Part shown: piece by piece, positions 1-10,800 of the stretch
Layout: each line of letters begins with the position of its first letter
How positions within the stretch are numbered: the stretch's first letter is position 1
Source of the DNA: Prunus persica
Lineage: Eukaryota > Streptophyta > Magnoliopsida > Rosales > Rosaceae
Assembly (NCBI RefSeq): GCF_000346465.2
Contig: NC_034010.1
Location: 12,072,945-12,136,944, forward strand
Reading direction: 5' to 3'
DNA length: 64,000 nucleotides
Made by a program: the position numbers and the translations under genes
Notes under the pieces: model-generated
Told to the model about the DNA's origin: nothing
The model's input: only the letters and a program-made list of their open reading frames with translations
The model's database searches: none

Positions 1-1474
1 GTAACCTAAAAGACAGCAAAATATCAAAATCGCATTAAACAATCCTCAGAGACCAAGAATAGAAAGAATCGAAAAATCATATCTTCCACAATCAATTATG
101 GAGAATGTTTTTGTTGGATATTTATTGGAGAATTTTTGCTCATATATAAACAGACTAATCTGTTCATTTGCACGCTGTTTAACAGTTACACTCTCACGCT
201 TGTTCTGGGTTTACAACCTATTGTATAGGTAAGCTCCTGTCGTATATGTAATCGTGAATTATTAGAAGGAACCCACAAATCTTCCTATTAAGGAACCAAA
301 AAATCAGTGAAAATTGGCAAAAACAGAGCATTACTTTTGGGATTTCTGCGATTTGGGGGATCTGAGATATGCAATTTGGTGAAACCTTCTACTTTCCGTT
401 TGTATATAATGGCAGTAGTTGTAAATAAATTAAAATTTGTGGTCACACTATTTGCTTAGGTGGCTGCATGACTGGGCTTTAGAACTGGAATAAATAGGTA
501 ACAATTACTGTCCTGCAATCAAACTGTATTCTTCAAATTGGACCCATATCTAAGAGCCCCTAATTTTTTCAAGCATTATTGTGGAGATAGCAAAATAATA
601 TTATTCCTGTTACAAGAAATGTTTTTCCTTTTTGAATGATACATTCAAATGCATTTGAAATTGAATCTACATATACAGGGTGGTTGTTCACATGGCATGG
701 TATGAGAGCATCATTACTCCTTTATATGGTTTTGTCTGTTAGGAAAATAATCAGTAAATGTTTTATACTATAGGATCACTATATTATTGCACAATTCTTA
801 AAATATAAACAGTAGCAAAATTACGAAATCTGTATAAATGTGCAAATATATAAATTAAGTACAGAATACTGACTTTTATTGAAGATAGAGGCTTGCGTAT
901 TTGCAATGTCCTAAAGACAGAATTTCGCCTCTTCTCAGTGCTTGAAGTTCAACATGCGTCTATCTCCCAGGATTCAACTATCTATAATTCAAGGGTCCAG
1001 CACTGGATCCTTGAATTCTGGCGAACGTTGGTGTGCTTCTCTCCAATACAGTTGGTAACTTTAAGATAATATGAGATAGTTTAAAGAAAAAGAGATCCGT
1101 CTTATGGCCTAGGGCTTGTGGTTTTATAATAGAATTACACCCCTTTATACATGTTCAAATTCAAACCGAAAGATAAGTCTTTCTGGTTTGAATTTAACTT
1201 CTGCCAAAGAAATCCGAAAAATAAAAAATAATTATTTTATTTTCGGGCTAGGTATATTTCTTTTATTTTTCAGAGACCCCAAGAGGCCCAAGGCCCAAGT
1301 CTTGATTATTTAAATATTAATATTAATCAAGCAAGCCAACCATGATAGTCTTCACTACCAAGCCCATCAGCCCACCAATCCTTATTTAATTGATGTTAAG
1401 GTTTCATGCTTATAAAGCATATGGAACCTTTTGTTTTCTCCAATGTGGGACATTTGGCTTTCTTCCTTTTTTTC
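1..1474. other. Upstream non-coding region of the RLP gene
   Basis: AT-rich sequence in which I recognise no gene. Short open frames here are uncharacteristic of coding sequence. A short hairpin, with 13 of 14 stem bases pairing, lies at 987-1016. Nothing else stands out. Confidence 0.6.
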
Positions 1475-1484
1475 CTATATATAT
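1475..1484 (+). promoter_or_regulatory. Candidate TATA box of the RLP gene
   Basis: The run ctatatatat lies about 75 bp before the RLP start codon, a normal spacing for a plant TATA box plus a short leader. There is no other ATG between it and the chosen start in the same frame. Assignment rests on position and sequence only. Confidence 0.5.
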
Positions 1485-1557
1485 CTGATGCAAGCTAGCA
1501 TATATCAATATACACTTGCAGTGTTTTTGCATGTGCATGTGCTTTTGATCAATTAAC

Positions 1558-4500
1558 ATGAAGGGCGACGGAAGGTGCTTGAAACTCTTTCTTGCATTAT
1601 CGATCCTTTTCCTACAAAACGTAAAAGGAGGAGAAGTTGGCCACAGCCACAACCACAGCCACAGTCACAGCCTCAGAGATGCTAAAGTGACAGTGAGGTG
1701 CATAGAGAGGGAAAGGCAAGCACTACTTGCATTCAAACGTGGCCTGGTGGATGAGTTCAATCTACTCTCAACTTGGGGTTCAGAAGCCGAAAAACAAGAT
1801 TGTTGCAGATGGGAAGGAGTCTATTGTAGCAACCAAACTGGCCATGTGATTCAACTTCATCTTGGATATTCTTTCCTTGATGAGATGTTTCAACCTGCTT
1901 TTGAATATTCTTTCCAAGGTAAGATGATTAGTCCTAAACTGATTGAGTTGCAGCATTTACAATATTTGCACCTTGCATCCATTGATTTCAATGAGAGCCA
2001 AATTCCTGATTTCATTGGTTCTCTAACCAATCTAAGATACCTCAGTTTCCATTCCTGTCATTTGGTTGGTCAAATTCCAAGTTCGTTTGGAAACCTCACG
2101 CAATTGCAATATCTCGACCTCAGCTATAATTATCAGCTTCAACCAGAAAATCTCAATTGGCTCGTTGCTCTTTCTTCTTTAACGGATTTGGGCCTTGCAT
2201 CCTTTGATTTCAATTGGAGCCAAATTCCAGATTTCATTGGTTCTCTAACCAATCTAAGAAACCTCAAACTCTCTTCCTGTAATTTGGTTGGTCCAATTCC
2301 AAGTTCGTTTGGAAACCTCACACAATTGCAACATCTCGACCTCGCCAATAATCAGCTTCAACCAGAAAATCTCAATTGGCCCCCCGCTCTTTCTTCTTTA
2401 ACAGATTTGGACCTAAGCGGAAACAATCAAAATACTGTTTTGGACCTTGCATCGATTGATTTCAATGGGAGTCAAATTCCAGATTTCATTGGTTCTCTAG
2501 CTAATCTAAGGTACCTCAGTCTCAGTTCCTGTAATTTGGTTGGTCAAATTCCCAGTTTGTTTGGAAACCTCACGCAATTGCAACATCTCGACCTTAGCGG
2601 TAATCATCTTCAAGCAGAAAATCTCAATTGGCTCCCTGCTCTTTCTTCTTTAACGTATTTGGACCTAAGCGGAGCCAATCTCAGTACTGTTTTCGATTGG
2701 CCAGAAGCAGTACTTAATAAGCTCCCTAAACTAGAAGAGTTGACCTTGGTGAACTGTAGTCTTCCTCCTCCTCCTCCTCCTCCTCCTACTCTTTACAAAA
2801 CAAATTCTTCTACATCTCTTGCGTATGTTGATCTCTCTGACAACCATCTCACTTCTTCAATATTTCTTTGGTTGTCCAACTACAGTACAAGCCTTGTTGC
2901 TCTTGGCCTCTCCAACAATCATCTATCTGGTTTCATTCCCAATTTCATTGGAAACATGAGCTCTCTTGTGGATCTGGATCTCTCTGATAACCAGATTAAA
3001 GGAGCGAATCCAAATTCGTTTGCAAGGCTGTGTAATTTGCAAACATTGCAGCTTCAAAGAAATCATCTGAGTGGACAATTATCTCAACTATTGCCTAGAT
3101 GTGCTCAAAACTCATTAGAGGAATTGTACCTCTCTAATAATGTTCTTGCGGGGTCATTAAACAATCTTACAAGCTTCTCATCTTTGGAAGTCTTGCATCT
3201 TAGCGCCAATCAATTAAGCGGAAAAATACCTGAAAGTGTTGGGCAAATGTCCCAACTGTATGACATTGATTTCAGCATGAACTCTTTGGAAGGGGTGGTT
3301 TCAGAAACTCATTTCTCAAAACTCTCCAAATTAGAATATTTGGATTTATCCTCTAACTCACTAGTTTTAAACTTTAGTTCTAATTGGGTTCCTCCCTTCC
3401 AGTTGAGATACATAAATTTGACGTCCTGCAAGGTCGGTCCCCTTTTCCCAAAATGGCTTCAAACTCAAAAACATTTTTCCCTGCTTGATATTTCTAATGC
3501 TGGAATATCTGATAGCCTTCCAAGTTGGTTTTGGAGTAATTTTCGTAGCGCAGACATTATTAATCTCTCACAGAATCTAATCAGAGGAATACTTACAAAT
3601 TTGACAGCAGAATTTCCATTTTACGCAGAACTACATTTAAGTTCGAACCAAATAGAAGGTCCAATTCCCTCAATTCTATCACAAGCCTCATATCTGGATC
3701 TCTCTAATAATAACATTTCAGGGTCGCTTTCTTTCCTATGTGCAAGTGCAGATATGAGTTATCTTAATCTTTCAAGCAACAGTTTTTCTGGAGAACTTCC
3801 GGATTGCTGGAGCCATTTGGAGAATAATCTAGTCATGCTTGATTTGAGTAACAACGCTTTTTCCGGAAAAATTCCCATGACAATAGGCTCTTTATTTCAA
3901 ATGCAAACTTTGAAATTAAGAAGCAACCGATTTGTTGGAGAATTGCCTTCATCGTTGAAGAACTGCACAAGTTTAGAGGTTATTGATCTGGGAGATAATA
4001 AATTATCAGGACCAATACCTACATGGTTAGGTGTGAGCTTCAATAATTTGGTTATCCTGATGCTTTCCTCTAATCACTTCAATGGAAGCATGCCCTCGCA
4101 ATTATGTCATCTAACACGAATTCAAATTATGGATTTTTCTGTGAACAACATCTCTGGAAGCATACCCAAATGCCTCAACAATTTGACTACTCTGGCTCAA
4201 AAAGGAAATCCAAGTCTATCCAGTAGACATTCTTATACGAGACTTATGGGTAATAACACAGCTGCTAGTGCTAATTATGAGGATGATGCAAGCTTCATAT
4301 GGAAAGGAAGAATGCAGACATACAAAAGCACTTTGGGACTTGTGAAAAGAATTGATCTCTCAAGCAATAGATTAACAGGGGAGATTCCAAGTGAAATCAC
4401 TCATCTTGTTGAGTTGGTTTCTTTAAACCTTTCAAGAAACCGGTTAACAGGTCAAATAACTCCAGAGATTGGAAATTTGCAGTCATTGGATTCTCTTGAT

Positions 4501-4923
4501 TTGTCAAGAAACCAGATAGATGGAAGAATTCCGACAAGCCTTGCTCGGATAGATCGTCTTAGTTTCTTGGACCTGTCATATAACAACTTGTCTGGCAAAA
4601 TACCAACAGGCACTCAGCTCCAAAGCTTTGATCCCCTTGATTATGCTGAAAATCCTCAACTATGTGGACCTCCACTTAAAAAGATGTGTGCTGATCAAAA
4701 TGAGCCATTGAGCAATGAAGAGGATAAGGATGAGTTTATAACACTGGGATTTTACATCAGTATGGGGATTGGATTTGCTGCTGGATTTTGGGGAGTTTGC
4801 GGCACTTTGATATTCAATAGGTCATGGAGATATGCATACTTGAAGTTCTTGAATGGTTTAAATGATTGGCTCTATGTGAAGATAGCTTTGAGCAAGCGGC
4901 AACTAAAGCTAGCATATGCTTAG
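1558..4923 (+). CDS. LRR receptor-like protein, EIX/Cf type (intact, intronless)
   Basis: A single uninterrupted 1121-residue frame with the full architecture of a plant receptor-like protein: signal peptide (about 1-24), a His/Ser tract (29-37), a cysteine-paired LRR N-cap (about 48-100), many extracellular LRRs of the LxxLxLxxNxLxGxIP type, an island region near residues 885-930, final LRRs, a C-terminal cap with paired Cys, an acidic stretch, one transmembrane helix (about 1060-1086, containing a GxxxG motif) and a short basic tail of about 35 residues. There is no kinase domain. Known members of this class (LeEIX, Cf, RLP families) sit in the plasma membrane, bind apoplastic microbial ligands and signal through SOBIR1/BAK1-type kinases; the ligand here is unknown. 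Oddities are an internal triplication of LRR blocks (residues 139-370) and eight consecutive prolines (403-410). Two truncated relatives lie downstream. The ATG was chosen because it opens directly into a signal peptide. Confidence 0.93.
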   Translation: MKGDGRCLKLFLALSILFLQNVKGGEVGHSHNHSHSHSLRDAKVTVRCIERERQALLAFKRGLVDEFNLLSTWGSEAEKQDCCRWEGVYCSNQTGHVIQLHLGYSFLDEMFQPAFEYSFQGKMISPKLIELQHLQYLHLASIDFNESQIPDFIGSLTNLRYLSFHSCHLVGQIPSSFGNLTQLQYLDLSYNYQLQPENLNWLVALSSLTDLGLASFDFNWSQIPDFIGSLTNLRNLKLSSCNLVGPIPSSFGNLTQLQHLDLANNQLQPENLNWPPALSSLTDLDLSGNNQNTVLDLASIDFNGSQIPDFIGSLANLRYLSLSSCNLVGQIPSLFGNLTQLQHLDLSGNHLQAENLNWLPALSSLTYLDLSGANLSTVFDWPEAVLNKLPKLEELTLVNCSLPPPPPPPPTLYKTNSSTSLAYVDLSDNHLTSSIFLWLSNYSTSLVALGLSNNHLSGFIPNFIGNMSSLVDLDLSDNQIKGANPNSFARLCNLQTLQLQRNHLSGQLSQLLPRCAQNSLEELYLSNNVLAGSLNNLTSFSSLEVLHLSANQLSGKIPESVGQMSQLYDIDFSMNSLEGVVSETHFSKLSKLEYLDLSSNSLVLNFSSNWVPPFQLRYINLTSCKVGPLFPKWLQTQKHFSLLDISNAGISDSLPSWFWSNFRSADIINLSQNLIRGILTNLTAEFPFYAELHLSSNQIEGPIPSILSQASYLDLSNNNISGSLSFLCASADMSYLNLSSNSFSGELPDCWSHLENNLVMLDLSNNAFSGKIPMTIGSLFQMQTLKLRSNRFVGELPSSLKNCTSLEVIDLGDNKLSGPIPTWLGVSFNNLVILMLSSNHFNGSMPSQLCHLTRIQIMDFSVNNISGSIPKCLNNLTTLAQKGNPSLSSRHSYTRLMGNNTAASANYEDDASFIWKGRMQTYKSTLGLVKRIDLSSNRLTGEIPSEITHLVELVSLNLSRNRLTGQITPEIGNLQSLDSLDLSRNQIDGRIPTSLARIDRLSFLDLSYNNLSGKIPTGTQLQSFDPLDYAENPQLCGPPLKKMCADQNEPLSNEEDKDEFITLGFYISMGIGFAAGFWGVCGTLIFNRSWRYAYLKFLNGLNDWLYVKIALSKRQLKLAYA
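1972..2680 (+). repeat. Three tandem LRR blocks inside the RLP gene
   Basis: A block beginning LAS(I/F)DFN and containing SQIPDFIGSL and IPSxFGNLTQLQ occurs three times, starting at 1972, 2194 and 2446, giving periods of 222 bp (74 codons) and 252 bp (84 codons). All joins are in frame. The DNA-level similarity between blocks points to unequal crossing-over within the gene rather than ordinary LRR periodicity. Confidence 0.9.
2764..2787 (+). repeat. In-frame CCT trinucleotide repeat (8 units)
   Basis: Eight CCT codons encode eight prolines in an extracellular LRR region of the RLP. Trinucleotide runs of this kind change length without breaking the frame. Confidence 0.95.
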
Positions 4924-5910
4924 TAGATAAGCTCGCAACGGTACTCTCTCATTCATCATTAATTTTGTTTTATAATTATTTTTCTTATTGCATTTTTTCC
5001 TTTTCTCCATACTGACGGGTATTAGTTTGTTTACTTTGATATTTAGCTGCAGCATCTAAATTAGGAGAAAAGTAGTTGTAGCTGAATGCCTTCTTTCAGT
5101 TCAAGTGTGGAAGATTGCCAGTAGCCGCACGCACAAGTATCTGGAGAAGAGTTTACGAGTTAATTTGGAGTGCTTAGTAGGAATAAATATTATTCATATT
5201 AGTGTTAATTACTTGTCAGAATAATTAATTCGGAATTCTCCAATTAATGTTTTTTAATATATTTGTTATAGAGAAATAAACAGATCCATTTTAATCCAAG
5301 CTCACTCCGATTAATGTATTAATTCCAGCTATAGTGTTATTTTAATTAACTAAGTTAAAGCCAAAGCAGACTTGATTTCAAGTTACAATGTGTGGCTCTG
5401 TTTTGGTCATCTATTTGCAACGTACAGCTTCTCCTGTTTTGGTCATTCTTTCCTTTCATAATTCAATATCCTGTTCTGGGCACATGGTAGAAGATGCCTT
5501 TTTGTAAACAGACTTTTTGTATTTGGTCAGGCTTGCAATGCTCTATTTTGTGGATTTTAAGATTGTATTAGGCTTACTTGTGAGCTGCAAAATGCCTTGT
5601 ACCAACGTTTATGTATAAAATGTGTGCTAAATGAGTGTAGAGTACAAGATTGAAGGTCTTCCTGGAAAAGCAATCACAAGCATTTTCTCTCTTTTCAATT
5701 TGTAGAAATGTTCAAGTTCTTGCCCATTGCTCGCAGATATATAGTATTGTGTAGCATAAAGGCTCCAACATATGCAATTCCATCAAGGCCTGCAGGCCAA
5801 TCACTGCTGTCTCTTGGTTATTACAAACATTTGTAGAGCCATAATGAAAACTTGGTAGGCAAACCCAAATACTCGCATTGACCATTTGCATAAACTTGAT
5901 AGGCTAGCAA
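4924..5910 (+). repeat. RLP 3' flank, duplicated at 15126-16122
   Basis: Non-coding sequence after the RLP stop. It matches 15126-16122 almost base for base with scattered substitutions and small indels, so the duplicated unit spans the RLP 3' half plus about 1 kb of flank (roughly 3846-6010 against 14041-16230). Several aataaa-like signals occur, for example near 5182. No gene is seen. Confidence 0.85.
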
Positions 5911-6013
5911 GGGGCTTGTAGCTCAAGCGGTTAAGAGCATCTATCCCTACACTCGAGGTCCTAGATGTGATTACCTCGTCCCAATATCGCTTGTAACCAA
6001 AAACAAACAAAAA
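5911..6013 (+). mobile_element. tRNA-derived SINE-like element
   Basis: The start, ggggcttgtagctcaagcgg, resembles a tRNA 5' end with a Pol III A box, followed about 35 bp later by a degenerate B-box-like stretch and an A-rich tail. The same unit recurs at 16123-16230 and, inverted and truncated, at 28301-28378, as expected of a dispersed SINE. The first two copies share flanks, so they were duplicated with the array rather than inserted independently. Confidence 0.6.
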
Positions 6014-6293
6014 ACTAGATAGGCCAGACCCAGATGAACCTGGTTTTCATAAACTTGTTGGTCAGCTTGACGGTGGCTTATTAGAAGTCCAAATTGGTTG
6101 AGAAAGTAATGTCCACCAATTTTAGCAGATACCCTTTTGGATAATTTTGAACAGAGCACTTAATTGTTAATGACTAGGGCCCCAAGGGTAAGTTCTAGGT
6201 ATGTTACCTTAGGCCTAAAATAACCCTTTTGTTGTGATGATCTTTAAAGGGTGACCAAGAACGTACAAAATTTTGTTCATTAAACCATATTGT
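6014..6293 (+). repeat. Flank segment also present inverted at 28025-28300
   Basis: This non-coding stretch matches the reverse complement of 28025-28300 along most of its length. In array unit 2 the corresponding part is cut short by the TRIM element. It ends exactly where similarity to the MVD last exon begins. Confidence 0.75.
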
Positions 6294-6693
6294 AGAGGCT
6301 ATCGAAAGTTTGCCTGCACCTCCAGAAATCAAGGATCCATCGCAGAGGCACAGAGGAGATGTTAGTTACTTTATTTGCACAAGACCTGGGAGAGGTCCAG
6401 TTGTGCTGTCAGATGAAAGTCAATTTCTTCTCGACCCTGAAACTGGGTTGAAGAAGTAAGTTCAGAAGCATTATCTTTCTTTCACGGTGTTCTGTTCCTT
6501 CTCAGGCCAATTCAAATGGCTGTATGAGCCAGAAGTAATTCGTTTCGGATGATCCTTTTAGGCTGAACCCAAGAAATGCCTTAAAATGATTATCTGAGTT
6601 CATCGCAGTTGGACAGTTTCTGTTGCTTGTTTCATGTATCTGTAACTTGCTTTTTGCTGTTTTAAGCCAATTATGGTCTTTGTACTCATTGTC
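6294..6693 (+). pseudogene. MVD last-exon fragment plus 3' flank
   Basis: The first 166 bases match the end of the intact MVD gene (37741-37908): the encoded text runs from [15 protein letters not shown] through [14 protein letters not shown] to a stop at 6457. The last residues differ (LKK instead of LPK). Similarity continues through the MVD 3' flank to about 6693. No upstream MVD exon, promoter or start is present, so this is a dead fragment. Because it includes non-transcribed flank it arose by DNA duplication, not retrotransposition. Confidence 0.85.
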
Positions 6694-7083
6694 TTCAGCT
6701 TCTCGTGATCTTTTGGCAGCATCGCCTGCAACTTCTCTATCTCTCTTTCTCAATCTCGTCAAGCATTTGAACATAATGGCCAAATTTCATTGTAAATTAA
6801 TTACGTGCCACAGCATGTCATGATGAAATAAACAGCAGTGATTGGTGCAGTAAACCCTTTTAATGGTTCCATATATCAGTCTGGTCTTTCATAATCTTTT
6901 CTATGATGATAGAATGCAGCAGGTTTCAATATTTTCTGCATGATACATTAACATCTTCATTTTCAATGTGATAATGTTATGTTCATTGCTTTAAAAGAAA
7001 TGAAACTTCCCCATTTTGAAAGAAATGAAACTTCCCCATCTTCATTTTAGATGTTTTTTTAATGACTTTTTTTGTGCTACCAG
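6694..7083 (+). repeat. ARF-intron-like segment shared with 17452-17766
   Basis: The first 300 bp are nearly identical to 17452-17766. In unit 2 that segment runs straight into ARF exons, so it is probably flank or intron of the duplicated ARF gene. A minus-strand reading near 6695-6770 (REVAGDAAKRSREAED) is shared with unit 2 and is longer there. The segment ends in a splice-acceptor-like tgctaccag at 7075-7083. Confidence 0.6.
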
Positions 7084-7415
7084 GAGCAGAAACTGAGTGG
7101 GGAAATTTGATTAAAAGACCATTCATTCGGGTTCCTGAGATTGGAAATGGGAAGTCTTTTCCTTACTCGATTTCAAATCTATGTTTGGAACAGCTAGCCA
7201 ATATGCTACTGAAACCTCAACTTCTTAATCATGCTGGAACTTTAGCTGCTCTACAAACTAGCCCACGGCCTATGCAGCCGCCTTTGGAATCATTACTTTA
7301 CCACTCCCAACAAACTGATATGCCTCATTCAGATTTCAATAGCAGAAATGGTTCGCTTCCATTCCTAGACAATGATGAATGCATATTTTTCCAGTCTTGT
7401 CAACCCTTTGCTGGG
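7084..7415 (+). pseudogene. ARF5/MONOPTEROS-like exon fragment, part A
   Basis: The frame reads ETEWGNLIKRPFIRVPE, then SISNLCLEQL and LLKPQLLNHAGTLAALQ, then LPFLDNDECIFFQSC. I recognise this as the middle region of an ARF5-type auxin response factor, downstream of its DNA-binding domain. An intron acceptor precedes it. Compared with the parallel fragment at 24673-25052, an internal part is missing between AALQ and TSPRPMQPP. It stops where a Copia element begins; the same ARF frame resumes after that element at 12178. It has no DNA-binding or PB1 domain and cannot encode a working factor. Confidence 0.75.
7411..7415 (+). repeat. Target-site duplication CTGGG (left)
   Basis: CTGGG directly precedes the 5' LTR and is repeated directly after the 3' LTR at 12173-12177. 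The related ARF fragment at 25045-25052 shows the uninterrupted sequence ctgggacact, confirming the insertion point. Confidence 0.9.
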
Positions 7416-7741
7416 TGTTGAAATATAAGTAGTCAGCTGATAGAAAATGTAACTAAACCTATTTAGCTAATGGTGTATTCACTTAGTCACTAAAATGACA
7501 GGTGTTAGGCTTGAGTAGTGAAAGGCTGTACAAGCCACGTGTAATGTTTCTAGAAAGCAGTTTTAGATGAAGGGCTGTGATACAAAGCATGTAATTGTAT
7601 CCAGCTGGTCTTTCTAACTAAAATATAGCACACACAGAGTCTGCTCTTTTCGATTAGAGTATTGAAATACAAAGCTTCTGTTGAATCGATTCTTTGTGTA
7701 TTCTCTTTGCTCTCTCCACTATTCTTCACAAAACTCGAACA
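7416..7741 (+). repeat. Copia-1 5' LTR
   Basis: Starts tgttgaaata and ends gaaca, immediately before the primer binding site. It has a 5-bp extra ctcga near its end relative to the 3' LTR. Confidence 0.93.
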
Positions 7742-7760
7742 TGGCCTCAGAGCCAGGTTG
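7742..7760 (+). promoter_or_regulatory. Primer binding site, initiator tRNA-Met type
   Basis: tggcctcagagccaggttg matches the usual plant Copia primer site (TGGTATCAGAGCCAGG) except at two early positions. It abuts the LTR end. Confidence 0.85.
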
Positions 7761-7868
7761 GATCATTTAGATCTAGGCGTAATCTGTGAAGTCACTGAGC
7801 TCAATTGAAGCTCACCTGAAGCTCTGTTAAGCATCTGAGAAGAGAAATTAATTGATTTGAACCAAAAG

Positions 7869-10800
7869 ATGTCTGGGTCTGGAGGCTCGGAGGTGAGGAC
7901 GCCAATTTTCTCCGGTGAGAACTACGAGTTCTGGAGGATTAAGATGGTAACGGTTTTCAAATCTCTTGGACTATGAAGTCTGGTAGAAAAGGGGATTCCA
8001 ACCCTGATTCGAAGAAGAAGAAGAAAGCTGAAGAGTCATCGGAAGAAGAAGCTGATGCAGAGATGATCGTTGTGCTCATGAAGGATTGCCAACGCCGACT
8101 CAGCCAAAATGGCATGGAATCTGCTCTATAGTGAATATCACGGTGGTGATCAGATCAGGTCAGTGAAACTTCAAAATCTCAGAAGTGAATTTGAATCTAT
8201 GAGAATGCGTGAGAATGAACCTCTAACTGCATATCTCACCCGGTTGAATGAATTGATAAATCAAATGAAAACATTTGGAGAAGTGCTATCAAATGAAAGG
8301 CTGGTTCAGAAAGTGTTAATTAGTCTTAGTAAAGTATATGACCCTATCTGCTTAGTGATTGAAAATACAAAGAGTTTGGAGACTATTGAATTGCAGGAGG
8401 TCATTGCAATTTTGAAGAGCCAAGAGCAGCGTTTTGACATGCATAATGTGGACACAGCTGAGAAGGCATTTGGCTCTTTCTCAGTCAATACACAAGGGCA
8501 GAACAAGAATAGTACTCAAACTGGTTCTGCTAAGTCTCAGAAAAATTGGAAGTCTAACAACAAACCATGGGAGTCTAGACCTAAGCCACAACAAGCTGGT
8601 GCTGCACAGAACTCAAATGGATCACAATATGTGCATCAAGATGGAGTGAAGCCTCAATGCAAAGTATGCTCTAAATTTCATTTTGGAGAATGTCGATATA
8701 AGGGTCAATCTAAGTGCTATAAGTGTGATAGATTTGGACATTAGGCTAGGGACTGTACTGCAAACAAAGGAGTACAGAAAGCAAATAATGTAAGCCAAGT
8801 AGAAGTAAGGGGAAATTTGTTTTATGCAAACTGTGCAATCTCAGAGAAGAGTGAAAATGGAGAGTAGTATATAGACAGTGGTTGTAGTAACCATATGACT
8901 GGGAACAAGGAGCTGTTAATTGACATAAACACAAATGTCACAGGCAAGGTGCAAATGCCAACAGGGGAGCTTGTAGGTATAACTGGTATGGGCACTTTAG
9001 TACTTGACACAGGGTCTGGTACAAAGTATATCAAAGAAGTCATGTATTTGCCTGGTTTGAAAGAAAATCTGTTGAGTGTAGGCCAAATGGATGAACATGG
9101 TTATCATTTGGTGTTTGGAAGCAGCATGTGCAATATTTTTGATGATTATTCACTGGAGAATCTTGTCATGAAGGTGGCAATGAGAAAGAACATATGCTAT
9201 CCATTGTCACTATCTTCAAATGACTTTATTGCACTAAGAGCTAGTGTGTCTCCATCTACCTGGATTTGGCACAAAAGAATGGGGCATTTACATTTAAAAG
9301 GGCTAAACCAGCTCAAGGAAAAGGAGATGGTGCATGGTTTGCCGCATTTGGAAGCTGCAAATGGAGTCTGTGAAGGCTCAGTTTGGGAAACAACATAGAG
9401 AATGGTTTCTAAAGAACCAAGCATGGAGGGCAAGTACTCCTTTTGAGTTAATATACATGGACTTGTGTGGGCCTATGCAAAATGAGTCAGTTGCAGGTAA
9501 CAAATACTTCATGCTTCTCATAGATGACTGCACAAGAATGATTTGGGTCTATTTCCTTAGATACAAGTCTGATTCACTAAATTGCTTTAGAAAGTTTAAG
9601 TCTATGGTAGAGCTGCAGAGTGGTTTTAAAGTAAAATGTGTAAGAAGTGATAAAGGAGGAGAGTTTACATCTAGTGAATTCGATAAGCTGTGTGAAGAGG
9701 CAGGAATTCAAAGGCACTTTTCTATGGCATATACTCCACAACAGAATGGAGTGGTAGAAAGGAAGAATAGGACGGTGGTAGAAATGGCAAAGGCTATGTT
9801 ACATGAGAAGGAGCTACCCTACTATCTGTGGACAGAAGTTGTACACACTGCCGTGTACATATTGAATAGATGTCCTACCAAGGCACTCAGAAACAAAACT
9901 CCTTTTGAAGCTTATAGTACAAGGAAACCAGGTGTTGCTCATTTAAAAGTGTTTGGCAGCGTCTGCTTTGTACATAAACCAGCTGAAGGGAGACAGAAAT
10001 TGGATGCCAAGAGCACAAAGGGAGTGTTTGTTGGTTATGCGACTTGTGAAAAGGGTTATAGAGTTTTTGACCCTTTCACTAAGAAGCTCTTATTGTCAAG
10101 AGATGTTGTATTTGATGAAGGAGCAACCTGGAATTGGAAGGAAGTGGCTGAGAATCAAGTGCAAGTGATGAACTATGAAGAGCAGCCTAGGAATTCTGAA
10201 GCAACACCATTTGAAACATCTGTAGGAAATCAGAATCATGGTTTCATGTCAGGAGAAAGTGTTTCACAAGGATAATCAAATAAAATAGGCAGCAGAGTAG
10301 AAGACACTCAAAGTTTTGATCATACTCCATTGAAATGGAGAAAGCTGGATGATATTTTAGCACAATGCAATCTGTGCATTATGGAGCCTAAGAAATTTGA
10401 TGAAGCTGTAAAGGATGAGTCATGGATAAAGGCAATGAAAGATGAGTTGTCAATGATAGAGAAGAATGCTACATGGGAGCTTGTTGACAGACCTACGGAA
10501 AAACCAGTTATTGGAGTTAAATGGGTGTTTAAAACCAAGTTAAATCTGGACGGTTCAGTGCAGAAAAATAAGGCAAGGTTAGTGGCTAAAGGATACTCTC
10601 AGAAACCAGGGGTAGACTACAATGAAACATTTGCACCTGTGGCTAGATTAGACACAATCCGAACTCTAATTGCATTAACAGCACAGAAGAGTTGGAAGCT
10701 GTACCAATTAGATGTTAAGTCAGCTTTTCTAAATGGCATCTTAGAAGAAGAAGTGTATATAGATCAGCCGGAGGGATTTGTGGTGAAGGGGAGTGAAAGC

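Noticed and set aside
5911..6013. Functional tRNA gene
   Set aside because: A-box-like and B-box-like text is present but no cloverleaf forms, and repeated copies with A-rich tails fit a SINE.
7062..7421. Open frame of 119 codons as an independent gene
   Set aside because: It is an ARF5-like exon piece; its last residues come from the Copia LTR and its ATG lies in the preceding intron.
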